A stretch of DNA of 64,000 nt from Arthrobacter sp. 9V (GCF_902506065.1 NZ_LR732912.1:2661016-2725015), one strand, 5' to 3'. Positions 27,033 through 36,607 are shown, counted from the first letter of the stretch. Numbers and translations are program-made. The notes: generated by a model from the sequence alone, not told the origin.

Positions 27033-27521
27033 ATGAACGCGTTTCACCTTAAACTTGAAGTAAATGGAGTCAACCACGAGGCCGATGTTGAACCTCGTCG
27101 GCTGCTCGCGGATTTTCTGCGTGATGACCTGCAACTCAAGGGCACACGTGTAGGTTGTGAGCACGGAGTCTGTGGCTCATGCACAGTTCTGATGAACGGG
27201 CAGCCTGTGCGCTCATGCACGACGCTGGCAGTTCAGGCTCACGACGCTCGAATTGAAACAGTCGAGAGCCTTCAGCAGGAGGGTGACCTTCACCCGCTGC
27301 AAAGCTCCTTTTCGAAATGTCATGCACTGCAGTGCGGTTTCTGTACCGCAGGCTTTCTCATGACGCTCAAGCCTCTATACGACGATGACGACGTTACGAT
27401 GGATGCTGCAACGGCCCGAGAGGCCATTTCAGGGAACATATGCCGATGCACAGGCTACCAACAGATCGTTGAGGCCACAGTTGACGCTTTTGCGTGTAGA
27501 AATCACGGCATTCAACCCTAA
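27033..27521 (+). CDS. kdhS: Ketone dehydrogenase small (2Fe-2S) subunit
   Basis: The 162-residue ferredoxin-type subunit has the plant-type 2Fe-2S motif CEHGVCGSCTVLMNGQPVRSC (about residues 44-64, quoted only by its cysteines C-x4-C-x2-C-x11-C) and the second cluster motif CGFCTAGF with CRCTGYQQIVEA near the C-terminus. It carries electrons from the Mo site of KdhL to the FAD of KdhM. It ends the plus-strand operon; downstream begins a decayed IS21 region. Confidence 0.9.
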   Translation: MNAFHLKLEVNGVNHEADVEPRRLLADFLRDDLQLKGTRVGCEHGVCGSCTVLMNGQPVRSCTTLAVQAHDARIETVESLQQEGDLHPLQSSFSKCHALQCGFCTAGFLMTLKPLYDDDDVTMDAATAREAISGNICRCTGYQQIVEATVDAFACRNHGIQP

Positions 27522-27981
27522 TGAGATCTTCTCCACGCAGGACAGTGCGATGGGCAGCAATCGCTTAGCCTGTCGGAACTGTCATACGGGATGACCGACG
27601 AAGTGATCTCGATTCCTCGTGAGTTTGAGGAGTGGCGCGATGGCAAATCACTCGTGGTACGGCGCCCCGGGTACGGCTCAGGACGCCTTACCGGGGCTAC
27701 GCGGGGGAACTGCGGTGCGCCCGAATCAAAAAATCGGAGCACGAACCCTCCCGTTTTATCACTCTCGCTGGATTGTCTAGCCGCGGGGTATGCGCAGCCA
27801 CGCATTCCCTGCGGCTTTGGCATGCCGTCGAGGTTAAGTCCCCTGGCTAGTGAGCGCTCGATGCCGGATAGAACTCAGTTTCGCTGGCGGTCGAAAACCG
27901 GGCCGCCTGTTCGAACTGATTGGGTAGGGGATAACAGTTGAGGATAGGACGCTTACTCCGCGGTCGCACCTTGCCGAGACA
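27522..27981. other. Intergenic, no supported gene
   Basis: About 460 nt between kdhS and the first recognisable IS21 remnant. Short frames show no family resemblance; it may include flank or end sequence of the decayed element. Confidence 0.4.
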
Positions 27982-29050
27982 ATGAGGTCGATAGCAGCGC
28001 GGTTGGCTATCTCCCGGGACCACCGTCGAGAAAGCTGTCAGGGCTGACGGGCCGCCGGGATACGTGCGGGCGTCGGAGGACTCCAGGATTAAAGCGGTGG
28101 AACCAGCTATTCGTGCGCTGTTGAATGAGAACCAGCACGATGCAGGCAACGTTCTGGCCGACCGAGCGGGTGGGCTGGTGCGGGTCCCCCGGCATGGTTC
28201 CGTGAGAACGTGGCCGGATCCAGCCGATGTACGCCCCGGCGGACCTGCTGACCGAATGAGTTACGAACCCTGCTATTAGGCGCAGTGCGACCTGTGCTTC
28301 CCCTAGGCGCGGATACCCGTCGGCGCAGGCAAACCCCGGATGCTGCCGGTGCTGGTGTCCTCGCGTTCACGCTTCATCATGGGCCGGGTGATCCCGTCCC
28401 GGTGACCGATGACCTGCTGGCGGGGATGTGGAATCCGATCGAATCCCTGGGCGCGGTTCCGCGGTGTCAACGGCGACTGATCTGGGACAAATGAAAACGG
28501 CATCGGACGCCGGAACAGCTACTCCGCAGGCGTCGAGGGTGTTCGCTGGGGTTACCGCGGCCAAGATAGTGCAGTTCAGACCTAGGATCCGGAGAGCAAG
28601 GGCATGGCGAAGCGGGCCAACCAGTTCCTGGAGACTTCCTTTGGGCCCGCCCCATCCCTCAACTCGCCCTATTTCACCGTCTGTGCCTCCCGGTGGATGC
28701 CAAAGCCAATGCCCGGTTGGTCCGACGGACCGGCGCCCGATCGCTGATCGGCCTGAATAAAGCAGCAATGCCGGCGCTACCGACGGTTGCGCCCGTGACC
28801 GAAGTCACCGCGCGGGTCCGACTCCCGCGCGACTACTTCGTTCGAATGGGATCCAACGACTACTCCGTTCTTCCGCAGCCAATTGGAAAGTCCGTCGATG
28901 TCATAGCAGGCCGTGGAGACCGTCACCATTACCCTGACCGGACGCAGCTTAGGAAGCCACCCTAGATCTTGGGGCCACGGCCGGGCTGCGGGATCTTGCG
29001 GACCACGACCGGAGGCTCGGGGTCGTTTTCAATGACGTGAAGCTCGCCTG
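27982..29050 (+). pseudogene. Decayed IS21-family transposase (IstA)
   Basis: Pieces of IstA appear in order but in different frames and broken by stops. The N-terminal HTH fragment reads SIAARLAISR (27982 on), followed after a frameshift by EKAVRADGPPGYVRASEDSRI and EPAIRALLNE (28022-28180). Next come CDLCFP-stop-ARIPVGAG (28280 on), VLVSSRSRFIMGRVIPSR (28340-28400) and the C-terminal RLPRDYFVRMGSNDYSV (28810-28900). The order and spacing match intact IS21 transposases. No complete catalytic core remains, so it is inactive. Confidence 0.8.
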
Positions 29051-29055
29051 ATGAC

Positions 29056-29340
29056 CTAAGCGATGGAAGCGGCGGAGAGGATCGCAAGCCAAGCTCGGGA
29101 GGCCCGGCTGGACTCATGAGGAATACACAGCCGCGGTTCTCTCCCGAGAGGTCGTCGCCCGGGAAGCCTCAAGAGCCCCATCCCCTGCCAGGGCCGCCGG
29201 AGATATTGAAAGTTGAGTGGAGAAGCTACCGTACATCGCAGCCAGACCTGGCAGGTGCGGAATTGGATGGAAGGGCGTAAGCGCAATCCCGGGCATACTC
29301 CAAGAGCCCGAACTGGAGCGGCCTTCCTGGCCCGCCGCTG
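29056..29340 (+). pseudogene. Fragment of IS21-family helper ATPase (IstB)
   Basis: Directly after the IstA relic, frames on the plus strand show the IstB N-terminal stretch EEYTAAVLSREVVAREASRA (about 29110-29170), which is conserved just before the ATPase domain. The ATPase core with its Walker motifs is missing, so the fragment is truncated. With IstA it defines one IS21-type insertion relic between the kdhMS and ndh/6hlno modules. Confidence 0.7.
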
Positions 29341-29494
29341 TGGACAACCGCCCGTCACACACAGGACGTGATTAGCACGCAGGGAACTGCGCTAGCCCTC
29401 TGGGTCTGCAATGGAACGTGCAGGATGGCCTGGCGGTGCAGTTTGCTTTTCTAGGTAGGGAACTATGGCCTGTTCCGCTGAATACATCCCGGTC

Positions 29495-29734
29495 TTACCG
29501 GACCATGGGCTGCGTGTTGGTCCAGTCGACGTTAAGGGCAGCCCGCAGTTCTATTTCTCGTGTCCGCATCTCGGTTCGAAGAACGTTGCTGAACTCGGAC
29601 GCCTCGTCTACCACCTGACTTACGGCCCGGTTTAGTCCTTTCGGTCCCAGTGCTGACATTGCTTCGTTGACCTTCCGGCATGCGATCATGCCAACGGCGA
29701 CACCGATTCCCATGCAGGCGAGTCGTCTTATCAC
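29495..29734 (-). CDS. Small membrane protein resembling actinobacterial DUF6167
   Basis: The 79-residue protein starts MIRRLACMGIGVAVGMIACRK, one N-terminal membrane helix with a basic end, followed by a helical segment (ALGPKGLNRAVSQVVDE) and a C-terminal RTREIELRAALN. This layout matches the small conserved protein that accompanies a DUF948 protein upstream of alaS on actinobacterial chromosomes. It follows the DUF948 gene by 13 nt. Its function is unknown; the chromosomal neighbours rpsD and alaS are absent here. Confidence 0.75.
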   Translation of the reverse strand: MIRRLACMGIGVAVGMIACRKVNEAMSALGPKGLNRAVSQVVDEASEFSNVLRTEMRTREIELRAALNVDWTNTQPMVR

Positions 29735-29747
29735 GGCAGTCTCGTTC

Positions 29748-30122
29748 CTATTTAGCGCGGCGTCGGGCGGTGGGTTTCGTACGGTCCGCTAGTGCCTTGC
29801 TCACGCCGTGGCTGAAAGCCACCACCTTGATCAGCGGGGACCCTATTGCGGCGGCAATCACGGACGATAGCGCAGAGATATTTGCGCTAGCATCCGAAAC
29901 GTTTGTCGATATGCCGTCTACCTTCTTGAGTTGTTGGTGTGTGGTAGAGACGGTGGCCGTAACCTCGTCCAGGAGCGGCGTGGCGCCGTCGCTCATGGCC
30001 TTGATGGCTGTCACCACCTCGTCGAGCACTTTACCCAGCTTCAAAATGGGCACGGCGAGCAGCAATACTAGAATTGCGAACACGCCAGCAGCAATAAGAC
30101 CTGCAATTGCACCACCAGACAT
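29748..30122 (-). CDS. DUF948-domain membrane protein
   Basis: The 124-residue protein has one N-terminal membrane helix (about residues 5-27), then a coiled-coil-like region with repeating hydrophobic and Thr/Ser positions (LDEVTATVSTTHQQLKKVD), and a basic C-terminus (TARRRAK). This is the DUF948 pattern. Together with the next gene it forms the pair normally found upstream of alaS in Arthrobacter-type chromosomes. AGGAGATGAAGGACT precedes the start codon. Presence inside a catabolic cluster suggests capture of a chromosomal fragment. Confidence 0.82.
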   Translation of the reverse strand: MSGGAIAGLIAAGVFAILVLLLAVPILKLGKVLDEVVTAIKAMSDGATPLLDEVTATVSTTHQQLKKVDGISTNVSDASANISALSSVIAAAIGSPLIKVVAFSHGVSKALADRTKPTARRRAK

Positions 30123-30688
30123 AGTCCTTCATCTCCTCATTTGTTTTGGGCTGTTACACCGCAAGTACGCACACAAAGCGGCGGCTCTTGCTGCATCGAC
30201 TGTCGTTTTTGGTGATTTGCAGTCCACACGCTGGTCTCCCGACGGGGATGGCAAATTCTCCTCGAGATCCTTGCCGGAAATCAATAAGACAATTTCGCCC
30301 GCAGAGATCCTGGTGGTCAAGGGGACTGCCTAAGCATGGGGCATTGAATTTTGTTCGGTCACGTAACGCCGACGCAAATATCGAACGGCGTTCAGTGGGC
30401 AGGCAAGCTGCACGGCACGACGACGCCGCAGGCTTGCTTCGATCAGCAACGGTTTATCACGTCGTGGGCGGACACCGATGGCGGGAGGTACTCTAAGAGA
30501 AAAAATCTGGCCGGTCCAAGAGGGCAACAACTTCACTCAACCCGCACGGTTAAGACCCGAACATCACTTGCCATTTGAAGTGGCCGTCCCTGACTGGACT
30601 AGGTCGTGCCGGCAATCCCGCTTTGTCCACGCCATCCAGCAGAGACGGACACTCCAAAGCTTCTTAGCTCTACTCCCCCAATCGGCTC
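30123..30688. other. Intergenic, no supported gene
   Basis: About 570 nt between the DUF948 gene and the 3' end of 6hlno. Short frames in both strands show no family motif and no convincing ribosome site. Confidence 0.5.
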
Positions 30689-31993
30689 TTACCGAGAGAG
30701 GGCGGTCCGGACCGACGAGCGGAGAATAGCCTCAACAGCCCGCTCTGCTGTTTCCAGGGCCCCTTCAATGTAACCGGGGAAGGCTAGCGAAACATCGGAC
30801 CCCACAAAGTGAACACGATCAAATGGTTCCCCCAGTTGCTTGTGTATACGGCTAAATTGTCCAACCCGCGGAGATACCCACGGACCCTCAAAAAGTGGGT
30901 CGGCGAGCCAATCATGGTAGTCCACACCCAAAACTTCGACCTCTGGCAGATAGTAGTGCACAGCGTCTTCAATGGCTTCAAGGTCCCGGGGATCGAATGA
31001 ACCTGAGTCAGTGAATGCCACGAGGAGCCGCTCGCTGTCGGAGACTTTACAGTAGTCGTAAAGCGTAGGAAAGATTCCGTCGCCGACGCATGCGATTCCT
31101 TCTTCGGCTCCGCGGACGTGGATCAAAAGCTTCAGACCTCGGCCACCATGCCCTTCTTCAATAACGGAAAGCCGCTGTTCCGGCAGGGTGGGAGCGAAGC
31201 TAATCCGACGCCAGGTATTCATCGGAGCTGCCACCACTACAGCACGCGCTTCGTACACCTGTCCCTCATGATCCGTCACTCGAATAATTTCGGCCGACTG
31301 GTCAATGCTTTTCACCACGACGCCCATTCGTAGTTCCGGGACGTCGCACCGCATCGCATTGACCAGTTCGTCAGAACCGTTGGCGAAAACCTCATCCAGC
31401 GAAAGCACCACACCAAGGAGACTGTAGTGATGAGCGGCGACAAGCTGCAGCGCCCAGAGTGCAGAGGATTCCTCCGCGGGTTGCCCAGTCATGTTCCATG
31501 CCCAGGCTAAGAGAAACTTTTTGGACACAGTTGGGAGCCCCAGTGACTCAACGTACTCGATGAGGGGTACATCGAGGTCTTCGAGGCCTTGATTCTCCAA
31601 ACCCCTCTGCAAATCGATGCGGTGAGCGTCGCGCAGCAGAGTGTAGATCGCCGCTTCCATAGGCACAGCCTCAGAACCAGGAATAGGAAATGCCTGGTTT
31701 AGTGCATCCGGGCCTAGTTGGTGACGGAATGCGCTGAATTCAGGAGCGGTGATCGTGGCAATGCCATATCTGTCTAGTTCAGCGGCAAGGCGTGGGTGAT
31801 GTTCGCGATGAAGGTAAGCCCCTCCAATTTCAACCCGCAAATTCGGCGCAGTGCTTGATTCTCTCGAGTAGGCTCGTCCACCAAGGCGGTTTCCACCTTC
31901 AAGCAGCAAGACATTTTGCCCTGCGCCGGCGAGGTCGCGAGCCGTCTTTAGCCCGCTGAAACCCCCTCCAACTACAATTGTGTCATATGACAA
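30689..31993 (-). CDS. 6-hlno: 6-hydroxy-L-nicotine oxidase
   Basis: The 434-residue flavin monoamine oxidase begins SYDTIVVGGGFSGLKTARDL (Rossmann GGGFSG) and has the GGRAYSRES FAD contact. Its C-terminal FAD motif VHFVGSDVSLAFPGYIEGALETAE is highly typical of 6HLNO. It oxidises 6-hydroxy-L-nicotine at the pyrrolidine ring to 6-hydroxy-N-methylmyosmine, which hydrolyses to 6-hydroxypseudooxynicotine. It lies 67 nt after ndhL on the same strand, as in pAO1, so both hydroxylation and oxidation steps share a transcript. AAAAGGAATTG stands about 10 nt before the ATG. A close paralogue is encoded at 54666-56012. Confidence 0.95.
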   Translation of the reverse strand: MSYDTIVVGGGFSGLKTARDLAGAGQNVLLLEGGNRLGGRAYSRESSTAPNLRVEIGGAYLHREHHPRLAAELDRYGIATITAPEFSAFRHQLGPDALNQAFPIPGSEAVPMEAAIYTLLRDAHRIDLQRGLENQGLEDLDVPLIEYVESLGLPTVSKKFLLAWAWNMTGQPAEESSALWALQLVAAHHYSLLGVVLSLDEVFANGSDELVNAMRCDVPELRMGVVVKSIDQSAEIIRVTDHEGQVYEARAVVVAAPMNTWRRISFAPTLPEQRLSVIEEGHGGRGLKLLIHVRGAEEGIACVGDGIFPTLYDYCKVSDSERLLVAFTDSGSFDPRDLEAIEDAVHYYLPEVEVLGVDYHDWLADPLFEGPWVSPRVGQFSRIHKQLGEPFDRVHFVGSDVSLAFPGYIEGALETAERAVEAILRSSVRTALSR

Positions 31994-32060
31994 AGCAATT
32001 CCTTTTCAATAGTTCACGCGGCTGGATGCCGGTGCGCACTCCATGAAAGAGCACTACAAC

Positions 32061-34511
32061 CTACTGCATTTCCATTGAGCCTCGATCGAGGACGGGTGCC
32101 GCCGCTCGATCCCAGAGTTCTGCCCAGTCCACGGGGCCATCAAGGTCCACCGTTCCTTGAGTTGCACGGACGATCTTCTCAGGAGTTGCAGGAAGTTCAT
32201 AGAGAGCCGTACCAAAGGGTGAAAGAGCATCGTTGACAGCGTTGAGAACCGCAGCAGGCGCTGCGATCAGTCCCGACTCGCCCATGCCCTTTACACCCGA
32301 CGCAGATATCTTCGACGGAGTCTCGAGGTGTCGAATTTCGAAGGGAGGAGAAACATCCATCGTCGGAGTCTGATAATCCAAAAACGAGGTAGTGGAGAGA
32401 TTGCCGGCCTTGTCATAAACCAACTGCTCAAATAGAGACAAACCGATACCCTGAACCACTCCGCCTCGAATCTGTCCCTCAACAATCGTGGGATTAATCA
32501 TGACTCCGCAGTCTTCTACCGAGAACACTTTTTCAACGTTGACGAAGCCGGTAACAGGGTCGAGTTCCACAATCATTGCGTGCCCGCCGTTCGAAAACAT
32601 CGGTCGTGACGTGTCCCAGGCTCTCGTGAACTCCATCCCAGGGTCAAACCCTTCGGGCCACTTGGATGCATCCCAGTAGATTGCCGACGCAACGTCTGCG
32701 ATATTCAATCGCGACTCCGGTGCTCCAGCTACAAAGGCAGCACCGTCTTCCAAGAGGATATCCTGCGCCGAAGCCTCAAGCATATTAGCCGCAACTGCGA
32801 CCAGTTTCTCCCGGATGGCGTGGGCGGCTCGATTGACGCACCCGCTGGCGATGACACCAGCACGACTGCCAACCGTTCCGCTGCCATAGGCGCCCTTTGT
32901 CGAAGTTCCTGCATCAACACTGATCGCTTCGAAGGGTACGCCGAGAACATCAGCGGCCACTTGAGCGAGAGTGGTCTGGTGGCCCTGCCCTTGCGAGTTC
33001 AGCCCTGAAGTTACAGTGACCGAGCCTGTTGAATCCATTTTGACGGTTGCCGTGTCGTGATAAATCTCGTGCATCCCGTGAGCTTGGAGCATGCCAGTGC
33101 TTTCGCCACTGCTTTCCACAAATACGCTGATACCAAGCCCAAGGTATTTACCTTCTTTTCGGGCCGCTTCTTGACGTTTTAGGAAAGCCGGATAATCGAC
33201 CATCTCTTCCAAAGTATTGATGGTTGCTAGCCACGAGCCTTCATCAAAGTCGATGCCTTGAGGGTTCTTCCATGGGAATTCGCGGACGACGTTACGCCGC
33301 CTGATCTCGAATGGGGAAATCTTGATCTGACGAGCCAGATCATCCATCAAGCATTCCCTAGCGAGTGTCCCGGCCATGTATCCCACGCCGCGGTAAGCTC
33401 CCATGGGGCACTTGTTGGTGACGGCTGCTTCGTAAACGTACTCCGTGGCCGGGATGTCGTAGACCCCGGTTGGCGTGACGGCGACTGAACACCAGCTCTC
33501 AACTGCCATGGTTTGCGGCGGCATGTGGTAAGCGCCTCCGTCAACCAGCGCGTGAGTTCGCACGCCGGTTACCTTTCCTTCGTCAGTGGCTGCGTATTGG
33601 ATTGTTACAAACTGCTCGTGAGCATGGGAGCCGGCAAGGAGATTTTCACGGCGATCCTCGACCCACTTAACGGGTGCCTGAAGGTGCTTGGAGGCCAAAG
33701 GCATCAACATTTCCTCGGGAAAGACATGCGCCTTTTGGCCAAATCCGCCGCCGGTGTCCGGGGACAAAACTTCAGAGCGCGATTCGTCGAAGCCCAAAAA
33801 GAGGCTCAGGCACAACTTTACGTAGTGCGGCATCTGCGTCGACACCCAGAGCTTGAGCCGGTCCTGGGTCCAGTCGTAGTCCGCAAGACAGCCTCTGGTT
33901 TCCATGGGCGCGGCAGCGACCCGGCCAGGGTGGTACAACGCTGAAGCTACGTGGGAGGCCTCGTTGAAGGCTTGGTCAATGTCGCCGAAGGTTGCACGCC
34001 CACGGATCCCGACGTTGTCTGGCCGTTCGCCGTTGGCTACGGGACCACCTTGAATGGAAGTGCGCGGATCCAGCACCGCTTTAATCTGTTCGAGCTCCAA
34101 GTTAACGAGATCGCACGCATCTTCGGCGATAGCTCGCGTGTCCGCAATGACTAGAACAACTGGCTCGCCCACGTAACGGACGACGTCTTTAGCCAAAAGT
34201 GGCATGGTCATCGGCAAACAGCCGTCAGCGCTGAACTGCGCCTCTATCCCTGGGCAAAATTCTTCGATGTCGGAAGCCGTCCAGACAAGGTGCACGCCAG
34301 GAAACTCTTCTGCCTGCGTCGTTTCGATGCTACTAATCCGCGCGTGGGCTGCAGGGCTGCGTACTAGGCAGGCGTGAAACTGGCCGTCGACATTGATGTC
34401 GTTCAGGTACTTGCCCCGGCCTGTTAGAAGTTTGGCATCCTCGCTGCGAGGCACACGCTTGCCAATCACATTCCTCGTGATAGGCGGAGAAATGAGGTGC
34501 GGGTTATCCAT
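32061..34511 (-). CDS. ndhL: Nicotine dehydrogenase large (Mo) subunit
   Basis: The 816-residue xanthine-oxidase-family subunit has the N-terminal hammerhead domain (about 20-140), Mo-binding GGGFGQKAH (about 260) and MGAYRGVGYMAGTLARE (about 375), and the catalytic-glutamate motif GVKGMGESGLIAAP around 744. It contains Mo with molybdopterin cytosine dinucleotide in pAO1. With NdhM and NdhS it hydroxylates nicotine at C6, the first step of the pathway. It overlaps ndhS by 8 nt. The identity is inferred from its operon with ndhM-ndhS and 6hlno, the known pAO1 order. Confidence 0.93.
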   Translation of the reverse strand: MDNPHLISPPITRNVIGKRVPRSEDAKLLTGRGKYLNDINVDGQFHACLVRSPAAHARISSIETTQAEEFPGVHLVWTASDIEEFCPGIEAQFSADGCLPMTMPLLAKDVVRYVGEPVVLVIADTRAIAEDACDLVNLELEQIKAVLDPRTSIQGGPVANGERPDNVGIRGRATFGDIDQAFNEASHVASALYHPGRVAAAPMETRGCLADYDWTQDRLKLWVSTQMPHYVKLCLSLFLGFDESRSEVLSPDTGGGFGQKAHVFPEEMLMPLASKHLQAPVKWVEDRRENLLAGSHAHEQFVTIQYAATDEGKVTGVRTHALVDGGAYHMPPQTMAVESWCSVAVTPTGVYDIPATEYVYEAAVTNKCPMGAYRGVGYMAGTLARECLMDDLARQIKISPFEIRRRNVVREFPWKNPQGIDFDEGSWLATINTLEEMVDYPAFLKRQEAARKEGKYLGLGISVFVESSGESTGMLQAHGMHEIYHDTATVKMDSTGSVTVTSGLNSQGQGHQTTLAQVAADVLGVPFEAISVDAGTSTKGAYGSGTVGSRAGVIASGCVNRAAHAIREKLVAVAANMLEASAQDILLEDGAAFVAGAPESRLNIADVASAIYWDASKWPEGFDPGMEFTRAWDTSRPMFSNGGHAMIVELDPVTGFVNVEKVFSVEDCGVMINPTIVEGQIRGGVVQGIGLSLFEQLVYDKAGNLSTTSFLDYQTPTMDVSPPFEIRHLETPSKISASGVKGMGESGLIAAPAAVLNAVNDALSPFGTALYELPATPEKIVRATQGTVDLDGPVDWAELWDRAAAPVLDRGSMEMQ

Positions 34512-35004
34512 TGTCGTTTCCTATCTGGCCTGCTGCGTCCAGGACAGCGTCGATAATTGTCTGATAGCCGGTGCACCGACACAAGTTGCCGCTTAGGGCT
34601 TCGACTACTTCTTCTCGTGTCGGGCTGGGGTTGGAGTCAAGCAGCTCCGTCGCAGACATGAGGAACCCGGCGGTGCAGAATCCGCACTGAAGGGCGTGAT
34701 GCTTTTTGAAGGATTCCTGGAGCGGGCTGAGCGAGCTTCCATTGGAAAGGTCCTCTACCGTCCTTATGGTCCTTCCATCGCCCTGCGCGGCAAGAGTAAG
34801 ACAAGATCGTACAGCTGCACCATCGAGAAGGACCGTACACGCACCGCACACTCCATGCTCACACCCCAGCTTCGTTCCATTGAGGTTCTGATCGTTTCTC
34901 AGATGGTCAGCCAGAGTATCGCGGGCATTAACAGCGACCGTTCGACGGCGACCATTTATTTCGATGTCAATGTCAATGCGGTCCGATGGCAAAGGTGATG
35001 TCAC
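34504..35004 (-). CDS. ndhS: Nicotine dehydrogenase small (2Fe-2S) subunit
   Basis: The 166-residue iron-sulfur subunit has the N-terminal ferredoxin motif C-x4-C-x2-C (CEHGVCGAC, about residue 48) with a fourth Cys in VRSC, and the C-terminal second cluster CGFCTAGF plus CRCTGYQTIIDA. It begins at a GTG overlapping the ndhM stop (GTGA). It passes electrons from the Mo site to FAD. The tight overlaps (4 nt with ndhM, 8 nt with ndhL) indicate a single operon with coupled synthesis. Confidence 0.93.
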   Translation of the reverse strand: MTSPLPSDRIDIDIEINGRRRTVAVNARDTLADHLRNDQNLNGTKLGCEHGVCGACTVLLDGAAVRSCLTLAAQGDGRTIRTVEDLSNGSSLSPLQESFKKHHALQCGFCTAGFLMSATELLDSNPSPTREEVVEALSGNLCRCTGYQTIIDAVLDAAGQIGNDNG

Positions 35005-35852
35005 GTGCGTGCTCCTGCTTCAAGAATGGTGCGTCGGATCAGCTCCTGTACTAGGCCATGCCTATATTCAGCTGAGCCGTGCATGTCTGATATGTACGTG
35101 AGCGACTCCGCACCCGCGATGGACGCCCGCACGGCCAGGTCTGCCGTGACTGTCGATCCTCTTAGGAGGTCCTCTGCGACGGTCACTCGCTGTATCTTGC
35201 CCACCGCACCGCCGACGGCGATCCTGGCATCGACGATGCCAGAGTCCTCAATTGTTAGAACGACAGCGATGTTGGCGAGACCATAGTCGCCTGAGCGTCT
35301 GGCAAATTCACCATACGCCCATCCCTTCGGCCGGGAGGGCATCCAGATATCAGTGATGATCTCGTCAGGAGAAATGCTAGTCATGTATGGTCCGACGAAC
35401 AGGTCATCGGCCTCGACGGTGCGCTTCCCTCTCACGCTTTGAACCTCCACCATGCCGTCCAGCGCCAGCAGAACTAACGGCCATTCACCGGCCGCATCTC
35501 CGTGAGCCAGAGAACCACCAAGCGTTCCCCGGTTACGTATCTGCGGGTGAGCTATGTGCGATCCGGCTGAGGACATCATCGGCAGAAGCTTGGCAATAAG
35601 TGGTGAACTCACGATGGTTGCATGGGTGACCATGGGCCCAAACCGGACGTATTCTCCGACTTCTTCCAAAGCCGTTAGACCCGGAATCTTCGCGAGGTCC
35701 ACGACGACCGTGGGTTGGGCCAATCGCATAGCCATTACTGGCAAAAGACTTTGCCCGCCGGCGATAACTTTGGAGTCATCGTCGGCTGACAGCACTGCGC
35801 AGGCTTCATCCATTGAAGCCGGCGATGTGTAGCTAATAGCAGGTAGTTTCAT
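35001..35852 (-). CDS. ndhM: Nicotine dehydrogenase medium (FAD) subunit
   Basis: The 283-residue subunit carries the two flavin motifs of its family: KVIAGGQSLLPVMAMRLAQP (about 30) and RNRGTLGGSLAHGDAAGE (about 105). The ATG at 35852 is preceded by GAGGGAG with 7-nt spacing. It is the first gene of ndhM-ndhS-ndhL-6hlno, so the nicotine-inducible promoter should lie in 35853-36335. The clear relation to kdhM shows that the two Mo enzymes are ancient duplicates. Confidence 0.93.
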   Translation of the reverse strand: MKLPAISYTSPASMDEACAVLSADDDSKVIAGGQSLLPVMAMRLAQPTVVVDLAKIPGLTALEEVGEYVRFGPMVTHATIVSSPLIAKLLPMMSSAGSHIAHPQIRNRGTLGGSLAHGDAAGEWPLVLLALDGMVEVQSVRGKRTVEADDLFVGPYMTSISPDEIITDIWMPSRPKGWAYGEFARRSGDYGLANIAVVLTIEDSGIVDARIAVGGAVGKIQRVTVAEDLLRGSTVTADLAVRASIAGAESLTYISDMHGSAEYRHGLVQELIRRTILEAGART

Positions 35853-36335
35853 GCTTCACTCCCTCGAACGACTTTCATCATGCACTACGCTCTGTGATTT
35901 TCTGCACGACATCTACGAACAACTACGGTGGGCATTTTGTAGAACCATGCATAAACGACGACCCGTCCGGAGGAACGCTGTTTGTGCTCGTCATCGGAAA
36001 ACCGGACTCGAGGCAGAAGTTCACACGTGCAGGTGCATCTCACTGCTCCACCTGTATGCGTCCTAAGTGAGGCTTTCTGCCACCGGAGGGGCGCATTGGG
36101 TTTCGCGCGCAGTGTCTGCGAACCGCGAGATGGCCGCGCATGCCCGTCTGGCGTACGTCGTGCTTCTGCTAGTTCGGGGTGAATAGCGCTAGCAGACGCA
36201 GCAGCCTCTGAAAAGCCAGGTGCACCGGATGGTCGGCGAAGGTCAGCTGCAGGATATAGCCATGTCAGCTGTGCTAGGAACGTATAATCCCCAATTTATT
36301 CCGAGCTTTACGCTATCGTGACCACCATCGAGAGG
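35853..36335. other. Intergenic region upstream of ndhM
   Basis: About 480 nt between the moaD stop and the ndhM start, all on the minus strand. GTTT-N15-AAAC at 35980-36002 is one base longer than the published PmfR core and is not claimed. No gene is supported. Confidence 0.45.
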
Positions 36336-36602
36336 CTAACCTCCAGCAAATGGAGGTAGGACATCAACCGTGTCCCCAGCCTTGACGGTAGCTGACTGGT
36401 TCCGCACGACAACCTCGTTAAGCAAGAAGCTGCTCCGGGACAGGATCTGATGGAGCGGCGGAGTGCCCTCGGGAGGTTTCGGGCGCTCCACGGCCAGTAT
36501 TGCTTGGATCAGATCCGCCACCGTGGCCTTTTCGGCCAGTTGGAACTGCTCCTCCCCTAGACCTGCGGCCGAAGACGCGGCGGCGTAGTAGCGTACTTTC
36601 AT
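36336..36602 (-). CDS. moaD: Molybdopterin synthase sulfur carrier MoaD
   Basis: The 88-residue ubiquitin-like protein ends in the obligatory Gly-Gly (PPFAGG), the thiocarboxylate site that donates sulfur to precursor Z in the MoaD-MoaE complex. The ATG at 36602 has GGAGG 9 nt upstream; the ATG at 36611 overlaps the moaA stop (ATGA) but touches the Shine-Dalgarno sequence, so it is less likely. It is coupled to moaA. An adenylating MoeB partner is not seen in the window and is presumably chromosomal. Confidence 0.92.
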   Translation of the reverse strand: MKVRYYAAASSAAGLGEEQFQLAEKATVADLIQAILAVERPKPPEGTPPLHQILSRSSFLLNEVVVRNQSATVKAGDTVDVLPPFAGG

Positions 36603-36607
36603 TGGTG

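Larger units (their letters stand above)
27982..29340 (+). mobile_element. IS21-family insertion sequence relic
   Basis: The two decayed genes istA and istB lie in the normal order and strand. No terminal inverted repeats could be identified by eye. The relic marks a past insertion between catabolic modules. Confidence 0.7.

Noticed and set aside
35980..36002. GTTT-N15-AAAC upstream of ndhM
   Set aside because: The spacer is one base too long for the published PmfR core and no symmetrical flanks support it.
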